Source: Bathymodiolus japonicus methanotrophic gill symbiont | GTDB taxonomy: Bacteria; Pseudomonadota; Gammaproteobacteria; Methylococcales; Methylomonadaceae | Direction of reading: 5' to 3' | Assembly (NCBI RefSeq): GCF_019721995.1 | Contig: NZ_BLYC01000004.1 | Location: 1-64,000 of the forward strand | Length of the DNA: 64,000 bases | Part shown: in pieces, positions 38,976 to 48,850 of the stretch | Numbering within the stretch: position 1 is the stretch's first letter | Layout of the letters: each line of letters opens with the position of its first letter | Translations under genes and position numbers: made by a program | The notes under the pieces: generated by a model | Seen by the model: the letters and a program-made list of their open reading frames with translations, nothing else | Databases searched by the model: none | Told to the model about the DNA's origin: nothing

Positions 38976-39233
38976 ATGGTAGTTATTCGTCTTGCCAGAG
39001 GTGGGCAAAAAAATCGTCCTTTTTATCATGTAGTTGTGACAGATAGCAGAAACAGCCGTGATGGACGTTATATTGAGCGCTTAGGTTTTTTTAATCCTTT
39101 AGCTAAAGGATCTGAAGAAAGATTAAGACTTGATGAAGAGCGCATTGCGCATTGGCAGTCAAAAGGTGCACAACCTTCTGATCGCGTTGCTAAATTATTA
39201 AAAGACGCTAAAAAACAAGCAGCTGCAGCATAG
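38976..39233 (+). CDS. rpsP: 30S ribosomal protein S16
   Basis: 85 residues, full length. The [20 protein letters not shown] opening is diagnostic. AGGAAG precedes the ATG. It is the first gene of the rpsP-rimM-trmD-rplS operon; rimM starts two bases after its stop. Confidence 0.97.
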   Translation: MVVIRLARGGQKNRPFYHVVVTDSRNSRDGRYIERLGFFNPLAKGSEERLRLDEERIAHWQSKGAQPSDRVAKLLKDAKKQAAAA

Positions 39234-39235
39234 GT

Positions 39236-39739
39236 TTGGCAGAGCAATTTGTTAGTATTGGGAAAGTTTCGGGTCTGTTTGGGGTCAGAGGCTGGATAAA
39301 GGTCTTTTCATATACTGAAGTACGTGAAAATATACTGAGCTATTCGCCCTGGACTTTACGCAAAGGCAAGGAAAGCAAAGAAGTTCAAGTGATTGATGGT
39401 CGGCGGCACGGAAAAACAGTCGTGGCTCGTCTGCAAGATGTAGATGATCGAGATCAAGCGGCTGAATTAAATGGCTGGGAAATCCTGATTCATGCGCATC
39501 AATTGCCAGCAGCAAAGCATGGTGAATATTACTGGGCTGATTTAGTCGGTTTACAAGTTAAAACGGTCGATGGTGTGGATTTCGGGACTGTTGAACAGAT
39601 GCTTGAGACAGGTGCTAATGATGTTGTTGTTGTCTCGGGTGACCGGGAGCGCTTAATTCCTTTTTTACAGGGACAGACTATTATCAATATTGATCTGGCC
39701 GCTGGCGAGATGCTGGTAGACTGGGATGCTGATTTTTAA
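39236..39739 (+). CDS. rimM: 16S rRNA processing factor RimM
   Basis: 167 residues, starting at a TTG codon (39236) two bases after rpsP, which gives [20 protein letters not shown], the standard RimM start. The C-terminal PRC-barrel part has [12 protein letters not shown] and RLIPFLQG. It binds S19 and helps mature the 30S head. Its TAA overlaps the trmD ATG by one base. Confidence 0.95.
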   Translation: MAEQFVSIGKVSGLFGVRGWIKVFSYTEVRENILSYSPWTLRKGKESKEVQVIDGRRHGKTVVARLQDVDDRDQAAELNGWEILIHAHQLPAAKHGEYYWADLVGLQVKTVDGVDFGTVEQMLETGANDVVVVSGDRERLIPFLQGQTIINIDLAAGEMLVDWDADF

Positions 39740-40491
39740 TGCGCTTTGATGTGCTGACAATATTTCCGCAAATGGTGCTCGATAGTGCGATGAACGGAGT
39801 GACAGGACGTGCGATAAAACAGGGATTGGTTGGCTTGTCGGTGTGGGATCCGAGGAATTATACATCGGATAGGCATCGAACAGTGGATGACCGGCCTTAT
39901 GGTGGTGGTCCTGGGATGGTGATGAAGTACCAGCCCTTAAAGGATGCTATCGCAAGTGCTAAAAATTCAGCGGGTAAAGAGATTGTTAAAGTTGTTTACT
40001 TGAGTCCGCAAGGCAAGCCTATTACGCAGCAGATGCTGAATGACTGTGTCGCATTGGATCAATTGATCCTGGTAGCAGGGCGCTATGAAGGAATAGATGA
40101 GCGCTTTATTGAGAACGAATGTCAGGAAGAATGGTCGTTGGGTGATTTTGTTATTAGCGGCGGCGAGTTAGCTGCTTTAGTCGTTATTGATGGTGTATCA
40201 AGACTATTACCTGGGGTATTGGGTGATGATGAGTCTGCTCGGCAAGACTCACATGTGGACGGGCTGTTGGACTGCCCTCACTATACCCGACCGGAAGTAA
40301 TCGCAGGACAAAAAGTGCCTGATATTTTGCTGAGTGGTAATCATAAGGCCATTGAACAATGGCGGTTACAGCAGTCGCTGGGGAAAACCTGGTTGAAAAG
40401 GCCAGGTTTATTGTTAGATAAAGAATTAACAGCACAGCAGCAGGCGTTGTTAGAAGAATTTAAAATTGAATTGAAGTATAAAAAGGTGTAG
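39739..40491 (+). CDS. trmD: tRNA (guanine-37-N1)-methyltransferase TrmD
   Basis: 250 residues. The SPOUT methyltransferase has [33 protein letters not shown] and the knot motif [23 protein letters not shown]. It methylates G37 of tRNAs reading CNN codons and guards against frameshifting. It starts on the last base of the rimM stop; rplS follows after 2 bases. Confidence 0.97.
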   Translation: MRFDVLTIFPQMVLDSAMNGVTGRAIKQGLVGLSVWDPRNYTSDRHRTVDDRPYGGGPGMVMKYQPLKDAIASAKNSAGKEIVKVVYLSPQGKPITQQMLNDCVALDQLILVAGRYEGIDERFIENECQEEWSLGDFVISGGELAALVVIDGVSRLLPGVLGDDESARQDSHVDGLLDCPHYTRPEVIAGQKVPDILLSGNHKAIEQWRLQQSLGKTWLKRPGLLLDKELTAQQQALLEEFKIELKYKKV

Positions 40492-40493
40492 TA

Positions 40494-40838
40494 ATGAGTA
40501 ATATTATTAGTCAATTGGAAGCAGAGCAGCTGAAAAAAGATATGTCGGTTTTTAACCCTGGTGATACAGTTGTTGTGCAGGTCAAAGTAAAAGAAGGAAC
40601 TCGTGAGAGATTGCAGGCTTTTGAAGGTGTTGTGATTGCAAAGCGTAACCGTGGGTTAAATTCAGCGTTTACGGTTAGAAAAATTTCTCATGGTATTGGT
40701 GTAGAGCGTGTTTTTCAAACACATAGCCCGCTGGTTGGAGATATTCAGGTGAAACGTCGTGGTGCAGTACGTAGAGCCAAGTTATACTATTTGCGTGAGC
40801 TATCAGGTCGAGCAGCACGTATTAAAGAAAAGCTATAA
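40494..40838 (+). CDS. rplS: 50S ribosomal protein L19
   Basis: 114 residues, full length. [20 protein letters not shown], then [20 protein letters not shown] and the C-terminal [17 protein letters not shown], are typical. It lies at the 30S-50S interface and is the last gene of the operon, with a terminator following. Confidence 0.97.
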   Translation: MSNIISQLEAEQLKKDMSVFNPGDTVVVQVKVKEGTRERLQAFEGVVIAKRNRGLNSAFTVRKISHGIGVERVFQTHSPLVGDIQVKRRGAVRRAKLYYLRELSGRAARIKEKL

Positions 40839-40864
40839 GCAACGCTTGTTGTTGCGAGTAGATA

Positions 40865-40890
40865 AAAGGTGTCTTCGGGCGCCTTTTTTT
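40865..40890 (+). terminator. Rho-independent terminator after rplS
   Basis: AAGGTGTCTTCGGGCGCCTT forms a stem with a CUUCGG-type loop, followed by a run of T. Confidence 0.85.
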
Positions 40891-40929
40891 ATGCTTGCTA
40901 ACTTAAAACATCAATTTTTACTTTGGGAT

Positions 40930-41855
40930 TTATAAGTCCCTGGATATGTCAACTCCAGTTTCCTCAAGTAAGGCGCGGCGTAGTTTTTCTGCTTCTGCGG
41001 CACGCTCAATGATATTAGGGGTTAGGCAGACTTTGCCTTCAAAGCGCTTAATGCCGCCTGTTGTGCGTTCGCTGACAACATCAACAATAATTTTCCAGTT
41101 AATTTTCTTTTTGTCGGCAGCAAAAGCAAAAACCAGCGCCAGGTCACCCAGGTTATTGATTAGTCGAGGGATTCCGCCAGAGTAATAATACAAAGCTGCA
41201 CAGGCAGAGGGGTGAAAAATAATTTCTTCACTGCCGGCAACTTTTAAACGGTAATGGATATATTCCTCAGTTTCCTGATAACTTAATGGCTGTAGATGAT
41301 ATTCAATGGAAATACGTTGCGAGAACTGTATCAGTTCCGGTCGATTTAATTTTTCAACTAACTCAGGCTGACCCACCAGCACTAGTTGCAGCATGATATC
41401 CTGGTTAACATTGATATTAGATAGCAGGCGTAGTTCTTCCCGTGTCTGTATGTCCATATTCTGGGCTTCGTCTACAATTAAAACGACGCGCTTGCTGGCG
41501 CCGCTTTTTTCGGTAATAAAGTTAACAAAGGCTTGATAGCGCTCGGCTTTATTACTAGCCGTAGATTCAATTTTGAATGCAGCTAAAACCCAGGTTAATA
41601 GATCGCCGAATGCACTATGGGTATTGGTGATTAAGCCCACCTCGCAGTCTGCGCGTAGTTCATCAAGCAAGCTACGTACCAGGGTGGTTTTTCCAGAGCC
41701 AATTTTCCCCGTAATCACAGTAAAGCCCGCCTGACTAACAAGACCATATTGTAAGGTTGTTAACGCTTTTTTGTGTTTAGCACTTAAATGGAGAAAGCTT
41801 GGGTCAGGAATCAACGAAAAGGCTTTTTTGTGAGACCGAAAAACTTTGTATACAT
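40930..41855 (-). pseudogene. ExeA/GspA-like AAA ATPase, start codon within an IS duplication, frameshifted
   Basis: About 308 residues. The native start MYTKFFGLTKKPFS begins at 41855, inside the ISa duplication GTATACAT. A T4 run (41817-41820), where T5 is expected, shifts that frame; from there DPSFLHLSAKHKKALTTL continues unbroken. Walker A is TGKIGSGKTTLVRS and Walker B LIVDEAQNMD, and the late GGIPRLINNLGDLAL is typical of ExeA/MSHA-type ATPases. Relatives energise assembly of secretion or pilus machinery at the inner membrane. No partner genes adjoin. Promoter access is blocked by ISa upstream. If the T4 is a sequencing error the protein may be intact. Confidence 0.85.
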
Positions 41856-42087
41856 CATCAGTGTTCCCATTGAAAGAAGAAGTACCTAAACAAAGCAGCC
41901 TATAACCTACCTGAAGGTAGCACCACTCGAATATCTCCATCTTTTTGATTTTAATCACTTATAACAGCAAATAGACACTCTGTAGGCACCGTAAAAAAAC
42001 AACAAATAATTTCAAATAAAGCTTGCAATTGCCGAAAAAATTTTCTAAAAATTTCCGTTTTAATCACCTCATAAACGGATATCACCC

Positions 42088-43680
42088 ATGCTTAAAGACC
42101 TACCACTCTCTGAACATATTCACCAACACTGCAATGAAAGTATGGAACGTGCCCTGTTAGCAGAGCGTCATCCTTTGTGGGCTCGTTCATGCCCAGAGTT
42201 GAAGGATATCGACTTTATTCGCCTTGGGTTATTACGCTGTATCAGTGTAGTCGATAGTGGTCGCAATTTCCTCCAAACCAATGAACAGATTTATGGCCAG
42301 CTGCTTCCCCGCTCAACGTATTTTAAATCACTGAAGTCGCATAGACGAACAAGTATGCTTGAGGCATTTGAACAGCAGAGCTACCATCTTCACTCTGAAA
42401 CACTGCTATCGCAAGACATTGATTATCTTAAAGCATTCCCGGAACTTGAGGAATACACCATAGAAGCAGCGGATGGACATTTTATTGATCATGCCTGCCA
42501 TACTGAAAAAAACAGCAAGGGGAAGGTTTATGCGGCCGGGGGGATTTACGCGTTGAATCTCAGAAGTGGGTTGCTCAGATTTCTTTGTCTGGTGACAAAC
42601 GGAACTCAGAGACATCAAGAAATACCTGTGTTACGAGATCATATTGAAAAGCAAAACACGGGGAGTCGCTATTTTTGCGAAAGCTTGTTTTGGGCATCCC
42701 AGCCCAAGCAAGCAGCAAAAACTTAACGCGACCACTTATGCCTCCGGCGGCCCCGATTCGTCCTCGTCACCTCGTCCCGACCCAACAAGGGGTCGGAACA
42801 TAGGCTCCAAATGACTTGACGCCGTGTCGGATGGCCTTTTATTTTGTCTCCACCTTCGCTAACGCTCAGACTCCGACAAAATAACGGCCCTACGGCTATC
42901 GAGGACTAAAAATCATCACTTCGCTTAGGCTCCGTTTCCCTGATTTTCAGCGAGGGAAATAACAGCTCTCAGAAACATCTCTATGTCTACGATAAAGCCG
43001 TCACCGACTTTGTCTGGTGGGATCGGCAGAAACGAGATGCTAATTACATGATTTCAATGCTAAAAGAAAATTCAATTGCGACTCTGGTTGAGTCTATCCC
43101 TTTTGACTCCCGCCATGAGATCAATACAGGGGTTGAAGCATACAGTGTGTACGAAAACAAGGGCATCAAATTTAACGTGGTGGATTACCGTGATCCAGAA
43201 ACCGGAAAACTTCACCGGTTTGTGACAACCTTGCCAATGACTATTAACCCTGGAACCATTGCCATGCTGTATTTCAAGCGATGGACGATTGAAAAGACAT
43301 TCAATAACACTAAAAGTAATTTCAAGGAAACTAAAGCTTGGTCTTCCAGTACCCGCTCACTTGAAAATCAAATGCGCCTGACTGCAATGAGCTATAATTT
43401 AATGCGAGTGTTTGAAGAGATTTCAAAAACACAACAGCCAGAATTGATTCATCCATCGGATAAAAAATATAGCGAGGCTCTGGAGATTAGGCAGCAACAG
43501 GCCCAAAAACGAGATCGTTTTGTGAAATCATTATTTTTCCAGGCAAGAATATCTCGTATCAGCTCGTATACCATTCGAGCAGTTCAAAACGCAATAATAA
43601 CAGGAATGTCTTTACAGTGCTTTATGAGCTCTCTTGTGGCGAGGTTAGTTTCACGGCCTCAATTGATAGGGGAACACTGA
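42088..43680 (+). pseudogene. ISa transposase (IS4 superfamily), split by a class B element
   Basis: The N-terminal part (to 42658) matches the intact copy at 53785-55083, with DLPLSEHIHQHCNESMERAL and the first catalytic Asp in TIEAADGHFIDHACH. The C-terminal part (from 42953) has VYDKAVTDFVWWDRQ and the YREK signature in YFKRWTIEKTFNNTK. The intact copy reads QNKGNNSSQKHLYV across the break. In this copy the frame runs into the insertion after KQN. Confidence 0.92.
42659..42952 (+). repeat. Class B short insertion element inside ISa (empty site known)
   Basis: Sense to the transposase. The occupied site reads GCAAAACA, then CGGGGAGTCGC to CAGCG, then AGGGAAATAAC. The intact ISa at 53783 reads GCAAAACAAGGGAAATAAC. 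The net addition is 294 nt (293-nt body plus one C) with no duplicated target base. Confidence 0.95.
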
Positions 43681-43690
43681 TGGTATACAT

Positions 43691-44031
43691 AGGTAAGTGC
43701 GGGCTGTTGTTTATTGGGACTACAATGAAAATTTTATTATACCGTAATTATTCTTTTTGTAGAGAGATTAACAAGGTAGTGCAGCAGCTATTTTAGCTTT
43801 GATGGATAGATAAGGCTTAATGTTGTTAATATTTCAATGGCATATTGACCCTTTTTCCGCCTATTAAGTATGCTGCAGTACTAGTATTTAAAATCAGTGG
43901 GCAGGAGGGGTTAAGGGGGGGGTGCTTTGGCGAGATAACTAAACACGATATAATACTGATACTGCCTGGCATAAGCGTTCAATATTAGAAAGATTTCCAG
44001 GCAGGTTTAAAACTAACCATTTGGAGAGCTT
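43691..44031 (+). promoter_or_regulatory. rapA upstream region with candidate promoter at 43927-43954
   Basis: TTGGCG (43927-43932), a 16-bp spacer and TATAAT (43949-43954) lie about 80 bp before rapA; GGAGAG precedes its ATG. The rest of the 341-bp gap shows no gene. Confidence 0.55.
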
Positions 44032-46782
44032 ATGCAGGATTTTGTCGTCGGGCAGCGATGGATCAGTGCGTCAGAGCCGGAGCTGGGTCTGGGTATTGTG
44101 TCTAATGTGGCGATTAATCGAGTTACTATTTTATACTTAGCCAGTGATGAGCGTAGAGTTTATGCGCAAGACAATGCTCCTCTAACCCGGGTACGCTTCT
44201 CTGTGGGTGATGAAATTGAAGCTGAAGATGGGCTGCAAGGCGTAGTAACAGATGTTGGTGAGCGAGCAGGAATTGTTCATTATCAGATGCTGACTCAGCA
44301 GAGTGATACTGTATTAATTGATGAAATGGCTTTGAGCCATCATATCCAATTTAATAAGCCGCAAGATAAATTATTCATCGGTCAGGCCGAAGCTGGGCTC
44401 TGGTTTACCTTACGTTATCAAACCTGGGAGCATTTGCAGCGCTTGCATAAAAGTCAGGTGAAAGGGCTGCTGGGTGCGCGTGCTGCATTAATCCCTCATC
44501 AGCTCTATATCGCTCATGAAGTTGCTCAGCGAGATGCGGTCAGGGTGATGCTTGCTGACGAAGTAGGTTTGGGAAAGACTATTGAAGCGGGCTTGATTTT
44601 GCAGCATAGACTGCATATGGGGCTTTCCGAGCGAATAATGGTTCTGGTCCCTGAAAGCCTGCTGCATCAGTGGCTAGTAGAGATGCTACGACGATTTAAT
44701 TTGCAATTTAGCCTTTTTGATGAGTCCCGTTGTGAGGTGTATGAGAATACTAACCCTTTTTTAAGCGAGCAGTTAATTTTATCTAGCCTGGACCTTTTTA
44801 ATCAGAACCCGCAGAGAAAAGAGCAGGCTGCTCAGGCTGGCTGGGATATTATAGTGGTAGATGAAGCGCATCATTTACAGTGGTCAGAGCAGGGAGCCAG
44901 TGATGCCTACCTGTTTGTAGAGCAGTTGGCACAAAGTTCTGCTGGCTTGATTTTATTAACGGCAACTCCTGAGCAACTTGGCAAAGAAACGCATTTTGCG
45001 CAATTAATGCTATTAGATGCTGATCGGTTTTATAGTCTTGCGCAGTTTTTAGTAGAACAACAGGAATTTGAGCCAATTGCACGTTTGGCAGAAAAAATAG
45101 TGCATCAGTTGGCTCTGGATACTGCAGATAAGCAGCTCTTGACCAGCCTGGTCGATGAAAAATTAAGCGCTGATTTTTTGCGCAAGATGGACGATAAGCG
45201 GTTAAGGCAGGAAGTGATAGATCAGTTAATTGACCGGCACGGAACTGGACGTATTTTATTTAGAAATTCGCGGCAGGTGGTGCAGGGTTTTCCGCAGCGG
45301 GAATTTTATGCCTATCCCTTGCAACAGCAAGCTGGGAAGAGCGAGCATATTTACCTGCAATGGTTAGTGAAACAGTTAAAGGCGCTGCAAGGGTTTCAGG
45401 TTTTGCTGATTTGCAAACATGCGGATACAGTACTCAGCTTACATAAGCAGTTGCGTGATAAACATGCAATTAATGCAGCTGTGTTTCATGAGGGGATGAG
45501 TATTATTGAACGTGATCGAGCTGCAGCCTATTTTGCGGATCAAGATGCGCAGGTGCAAATTCTGCTATGCTCGGAAATTGGCAGCGAGGGGCGAAATTTT
45601 CAATTTGTGCAGCATTTGATTTTATTGGAATTACCCGCAAACCCAGACCTACTGCAACAAAGAATTGGTCGCCTGGATCGCATAGGTCAGCGACATATTA
45701 TTAAAATTCACGTACCTTATATTATTGCAAGCAAGCAGCATAGTCTGTGTCTTTGGTATGGCGAAGGGTTAAAGTTATTTCAGCAAAACAGTAATGCAGC
45801 GAGTGAAGTCTATCGCTTGCAAAGGCAGGCATTAGAAGATGTTTGCTTAAGTGAACAGCAGCAAGGGTTAGACCAGCTTGTTACTACGGGAAAGGTTCTG
45901 CTTAACAAAATAGAAGCGCAAATGCACCAGACGAGAGACGTGCTGTTAGAGCTTAATTCCTGCCAGAAAAATGTTGCTGATGACATCATAGCGGGTATTG
46001 AAAACAGTATGCAAACCCGTGTGTTGTGGGAATATATGGAAAATGTATTTGATTGCTTTGGAGTGGAGTCAGAATTTCATTCAGAAAGCTGTGCTATTTT
46101 GCAGGCAGGGCAGTTGCAGCGCGTCAGCCATTTTCCAGGTGTGCCGGAAGACGGGGTTACGGTAACCATTGATAGAGCTATTGCGTTAGCGCGTGAAGAT
46201 ATGCAATATCTGAGTTGGGAGCACCCCATGCTAGTGTCGGCAATGGATTTAATATTATCCGGTGGTGTTGGTAGTGCGGCAGTAAGCGTGGTTAGACATG
46301 AGGAGCTAAGTGCCGGACAGTATTTTCTGGAGTGTCTTTTCCTGGTTGAATGTAGTGCGCCTTTGCCATTGCAATTAAGCCGGTTTTTGCCGGCGACGCC
46401 GATACGTATTTTTATAGATCAACAGCAACAAGATTTGACTATGCAATTTCAGCATGATGAGCTTGTGGAGGTGGATGAAAAAATAGAACTTGAACAAATT
46501 AGCGCGTTTATCAGTGCAGAACATAAGAATATCAATGCCATGATTGCCATTGCCGAGCAAAAATCTGCAACTATTATGCAGGATATTGTTACGCAGGCAA
46601 ATGAAGAGATGCTTAAGGTGTTAGCCAAGGAAATAAAGCGCCTAGATGCGTTGATCCAGGTAAACGCAGCGATAAAACCAGACGAAATAAGTGCCTTAAA
46701 AGATAAGGCTGTTGCATCTCATGGATATATTAAGGGGGCTAAATTGCGCTTGGATGCAGTTCGTTTTATTATAAGCAGTTAG
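44032..46782 (+). CDS. rapA: RNA polymerase-associated protein RapA (SNF2-type ATPase)
   Basis: 916 residues, slightly shorter than E. coli RapA (968). N-terminal Tudor-like domains (VGQRWISASEPELGLGIVSN) precede the SWI2/SNF2 helicase with LADEVGLGKTIEAGLI (Walker A), VVDEAHHLQW (DEAH) and, in the second RecA domain, SEIGSEGRNFQF and RIGRLDRIGQRH. It binds RNA polymerase and recycles stalled complexes after transcription. It is monocistronic by spacing. Confidence 0.95.
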   Translation: MQDFVVGQRWISASEPELGLGIVSNVAINRVTILYLASDERRVYAQDNAPLTRVRFSVGDEIEAEDGLQGVVTDVGERAGIVHYQMLTQQSDTVLIDEMALSHHIQFNKPQDKLFIGQAEAGLWFTLRYQTWEHLQRLHKSQVKGLLGARAALIPHQLYIAHEVAQRDAVRVMLADEVGLGKTIEAGLILQHRLHMGLSERIMVLVPESLLHQWLVEMLRRFNLQFSLFDESRCEVYENTNPFLSEQLILSSLDLFNQNPQRKEQAAQAGWDIIVVDEAHHLQWSEQGASDAYLFVEQLAQSSAGLILLTATPEQLGKETHFAQLMLLDADRFYSLAQFLVEQQEFEPIARLAEKIVHQLALDTADKQLLTSLVDEKLSADFLRKMDDKRLRQEVIDQLIDRHGTGRILFRNSRQVVQGFPQREFYAYPLQQQAGKSEHIYLQWLVKQLKALQGFQVLLICKHADTVLSLHKQLRDKHAINAAVFHEGMSIIERDRAAAYFADQDAQVQILLCSEIGSEGRNFQFVQHLILLELPANPDLLQQRIGRLDRIGQRHIIKIHVPYIIASKQHSLCLWYGEGLKLFQQNSNAASEVYRLQRQALEDVCLSEQQQGLDQLVTTGKVLLNKIEAQMHQTRDVLLELNSCQKNVADDIIAGIENSMQTRVLWEYMENVFDCFGVESEFHSESCAILQAGQLQRVSHFPGVPEDGVTVTIDRAIALAREDMQYLSWEHPMLVSAMDLILSGGVGSAAVSVVRHEELSAGQYFLECLFLVECSAPLPLQLSRFLPATPIRIFIDQQQQDLTMQFQHDELVEVDEKIELEQISAFISAEHKNINAMIAIAEQKSATIMQDIVTQANEEMLKVLAKEIKRLDALIQVNAAIKPDEISALKDKAVASHGYIKGAKLRLDAVRFIISS

Positions 46783-46878
46783 ATAAAAATTGTCTGGTTG
46801 TTTGGGCATAAAAGCCGAGTATTGCTTTAAGTGCCTAGAATCAGTGGAAATTAAGATAATAAAATTATAGAGGAAAAC

Positions 46879-47607
46879 ATGGGCTTATTTGATTCGATTA
46901 CTGGCAAATCAAAAGTTAAGGCAGCTAATAAAAAAGTACAGAAAGCACGCGCAAATGATGATGCTACGCAAGCTGAGCAACTGTTAGCAGAAGCAATGCT
47001 TGTATATGAGAGCATATCATCTGGAAACTCTGCTTTTAATGATGCGCTCTATAACTGGGGGATGGCACTATTATATCAAGCGCGATTAAAACAAGGTGCG
47101 GAAGCTGTGGCTCTTTACCGGCAGGCAGGTACAAAGTTCTCATATTGTCTAGTGGCAAAGCCTGAATACTTAGGTGCGGCTTTAGACTGGGGCGTTGCCT
47201 TAATGGAACAGGCTGCTTTGCAGGATGCTTCTGAAAAAGCCGCAAGTTATACTTTGGCAAAAGAGAAATTTGCTATCGCAGACGATATACAAGAAGGTGT
47301 AGCCAGTTATAACTTCGCATGTTTGCATGCGGTAGATAATGATTTTGATGCTTGTAAAAAGGCGATAGAGAGAGCTTTAGAGTATGGCAACCTGCCTGAT
47401 GAAGAAGAGATCAAAAACGATGCTGATATGAGTATTGCTAAAACCAAGCCCTGGTTTAATGATTTTATTGCTTCTATTGATGCGCCGGAAAGTGATGAGG
47501 ATTCTGAAGCAGATAACGCCGAGGATGATGCTAAAAATGTTGTCTATAGTAAGACTAAAGTGCGTACCGATGGCTATAAAGTTGAACACGATAAAAAAGA
47601 CAAATAG
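46879..47607 (+). CDS. TPR-like cytoplasmic protein of unknown function
   Basis: 242 residues. Helix pairs repeat through the middle (ALYNWGMALLYQARL, AALDWGVALMEQAAL, ASYNFACLHAVDNDFDACKK), resembling tetratricopeptide repeats, and the tail is acidic then basic (SDEDSEADNAEDDAKN). There is no signal peptide. AGAGGAAA precedes the ATG. TPR folds mediate protein contacts; no partner can be named from the context between rapA and sodB. Confidence 0.75.
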   Translation: MGLFDSITGKSKVKAANKKVQKARANDDATQAEQLLAEAMLVYESISSGNSAFNDALYNWGMALLYQARLKQGAEAVALYRQAGTKFSYCLVAKPEYLGAALDWGVALMEQAALQDASEKAASYTLAKEKFAIADDIQEGVASYNFACLHAVDNDFDACKKAIERALEYGNLPDEEEIKNDADMSIAKTKPWFNDFIASIDAPESDEDSEADNAEDDAKNVVYSKTKVRTDGYKVEHDKKDK

Positions 47608-47740
47608 CATATGCGAATAATGTAATTGTAGGTTAAATAGACAAAGTGAATGAGCTATAATACCGTAGTTAAATACTTGGTATTTACAAGATTAATAATT
47701 TATACTCTTTGCGCTCAGCAATTGGTATCAAGGGGTTTGC

Positions 47741-47746
47741 TATAAT
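47741..47746 (+). promoter_or_regulatory. Candidate extended -10 promoter of sodB
   Basis: TTTGCTATAAT gives a TGn-TATAAT extended -10 box about 60 bp upstream of sodB; no good -35 box is spaced correctly. Confidence 0.4.
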
Positions 47747-47808
47747 ACAGCGGGCTACTGGTCTGATGCTGAGGCAACTTTATTTATAACTCTTTAGGAG
47801 AATGTTCA

Positions 47809-48390
47809 ATGGCTTACGAATTGCCAGCTTTACCTTACGCAAAAGATGCTTTAGCACCCCATATCTCAGAAGAAACGTTAGAGTTTCACTATGGTAAGCA
47901 TCATCAGACTTATGTGACCAATTTAAATAACCTGGTGCCGGGGACTGAATTCGAAGGAGCTTCTGTGGAAAGCCTGGTGATGCGAGCTTCTGGTGGTATT
48001 TTTAATAATGCAGCCCAGGTATGGAATCATACTTTTTACTGGAACAGCTTGTCGCCTAATGGCGGTGGTGAGCCTACGGGTGCCTTAGCCGATGCAATCA
48101 ATGATTCTTTTGGTTCATTTGCTGAATTTAAAGACGCGTTTACTAAATGTGCGGTAACTACTTTCGGTTCTGGTTGGGCGTGGCTAGTAAAAAATGCTGA
48201 TGGTAGTCTGGAGCTAGTCAGTACCAGCAATGCAGGTTGCCCGTTAACAGAAGGGCAAACGCCTTTATTGACTTGTGATGTTTGGGAGCATGCGTATTAT
48301 ATTGATTACCGAAATGCGCGCCCTAAGTATCTGGAAGCTTTTTGGGCCTTAGTGAATTGGGAATTTGCGGCGGAGAATTTTGCCGGCTAA
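47809..48390 (+). CDS. sodB: Superoxide dismutase [Fe]
   Basis: 193 residues. The metal ligands are in [11 protein letters not shown] (His26 or 27), WNHTFYW (His near 74), and [11 protein letters not shown] (Asp and His near 157 and 161). The segment [13 protein letters not shown] with Gln in FGSGWAWL favours iron over manganese. It converts superoxide to O2 and H2O2 in the cytoplasm, useful in an aerobe rich in Fe-S enzymes. AGGAGAATG precedes the start. Confidence 0.95.
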   Translation: MAYELPALPYAKDALAPHISEETLEFHYGKHHQTYVTNLNNLVPGTEFEGASVESLVMRASGGIFNNAAQVWNHTFYWNSLSPNGGGEPTGALADAINDSFGSFAEFKDAFTKCAVTTFGSGWAWLVKNADGSLELVSTSNAGCPLTEGQTPLLTCDVWEHAYYIDYRNARPKYLEAFWALVNWEFAAENFAG

Positions 48391-48433
48391 CTCTTGATGC
48401 CTGTAAGTAGGATTTTTTGCCTGCCTGCAGACC

Positions 48434-48471
48434 AAAAAAAGCCTGAGTTGTTAGCAGCTCAGGCTTTTTTT
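48434..48471. terminator. Bidirectional terminator between sodB and sspB
   Basis: AAAAAAAGCCTGAGTT and AGCTCAGGCTTTTTTT form a stem with A and T tracts, serving both converging genes. Confidence 0.9.
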
Positions 48472-48475
48472 GCAG

Positions 48476-48850
48476 TTATTTTACTACTCGTAGATGTGGC
48501 CGGGTCGGAGGAGGGGCTTCTGGTGGAGTATGATCCTCCTCTTCATCAGGGTCAAATACCATGCCTTTGCCGTTTTCTTTCGCATAAATGGCCAAAACGG
48601 CTGGGACAGGGGCAATGATATGCAGGGCTTGTCCATTAAATCGAGCATTAAATTCAATGTTCGTATTTTCTAATGCCAGGCCCTGAATTGCTTCGGGGCG
48701 CATATTAAGGGCAATTTTGCCATCTTCTATGTAATCGTTGGGCAGTTCTGCGTGTGGGTGGGATGCGTCGACTAGTAAATGCGGTGTTAAATTATTATCA
48801 ACAATCCACTCATATATGGAGCGGATAAGATAGGGCTTTAACGAGGTCAT
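48476..48850 (-). CDS. sspB: ClpXP protease specificity-enhancing factor SspB
   Basis: 124 residues. The N-terminal substrate-binding fold (LIRSIYEWIVDNNLTPHLLV, GKIALNMRPEAIQGL) precedes a flexible acidic/proline linker and the C-terminal ClpX-binding tail (PTRPHLRVVK). It tethers ssrA-tagged proteins to ClpXP. Its ATG overlaps the sspA stop by 4 nt. Confidence 0.95.
   Translation of the reverse strand: MTSLKPYLIRSIYEWIVDNNLTPHLLVDASHPHAELPNDYIEDGKIALNMRPEAIQGLALENTNIEFNARFNGQALHIIAPVPAVLAIYAKENGKGMVFDPDEEEDHTPPEAPPPTRPHLRVVK

Larger units (their letters stand above)
41856..43682 (+). mobile_element. ISa (IS4 superfamily) copy carrying a class B element
   Basis: The ends are CATCAGTGTTCCCATT and GGGGAACACTGATG. 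A perfect 8-bp duplication GTATACAT lies outside (41848-41855 and 43683-43690). Its transposase is split by a class B element at 42659-42952. Without that element it matches the 1,535-bp copy at 53783-55317 closely. Confidence 0.93.
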
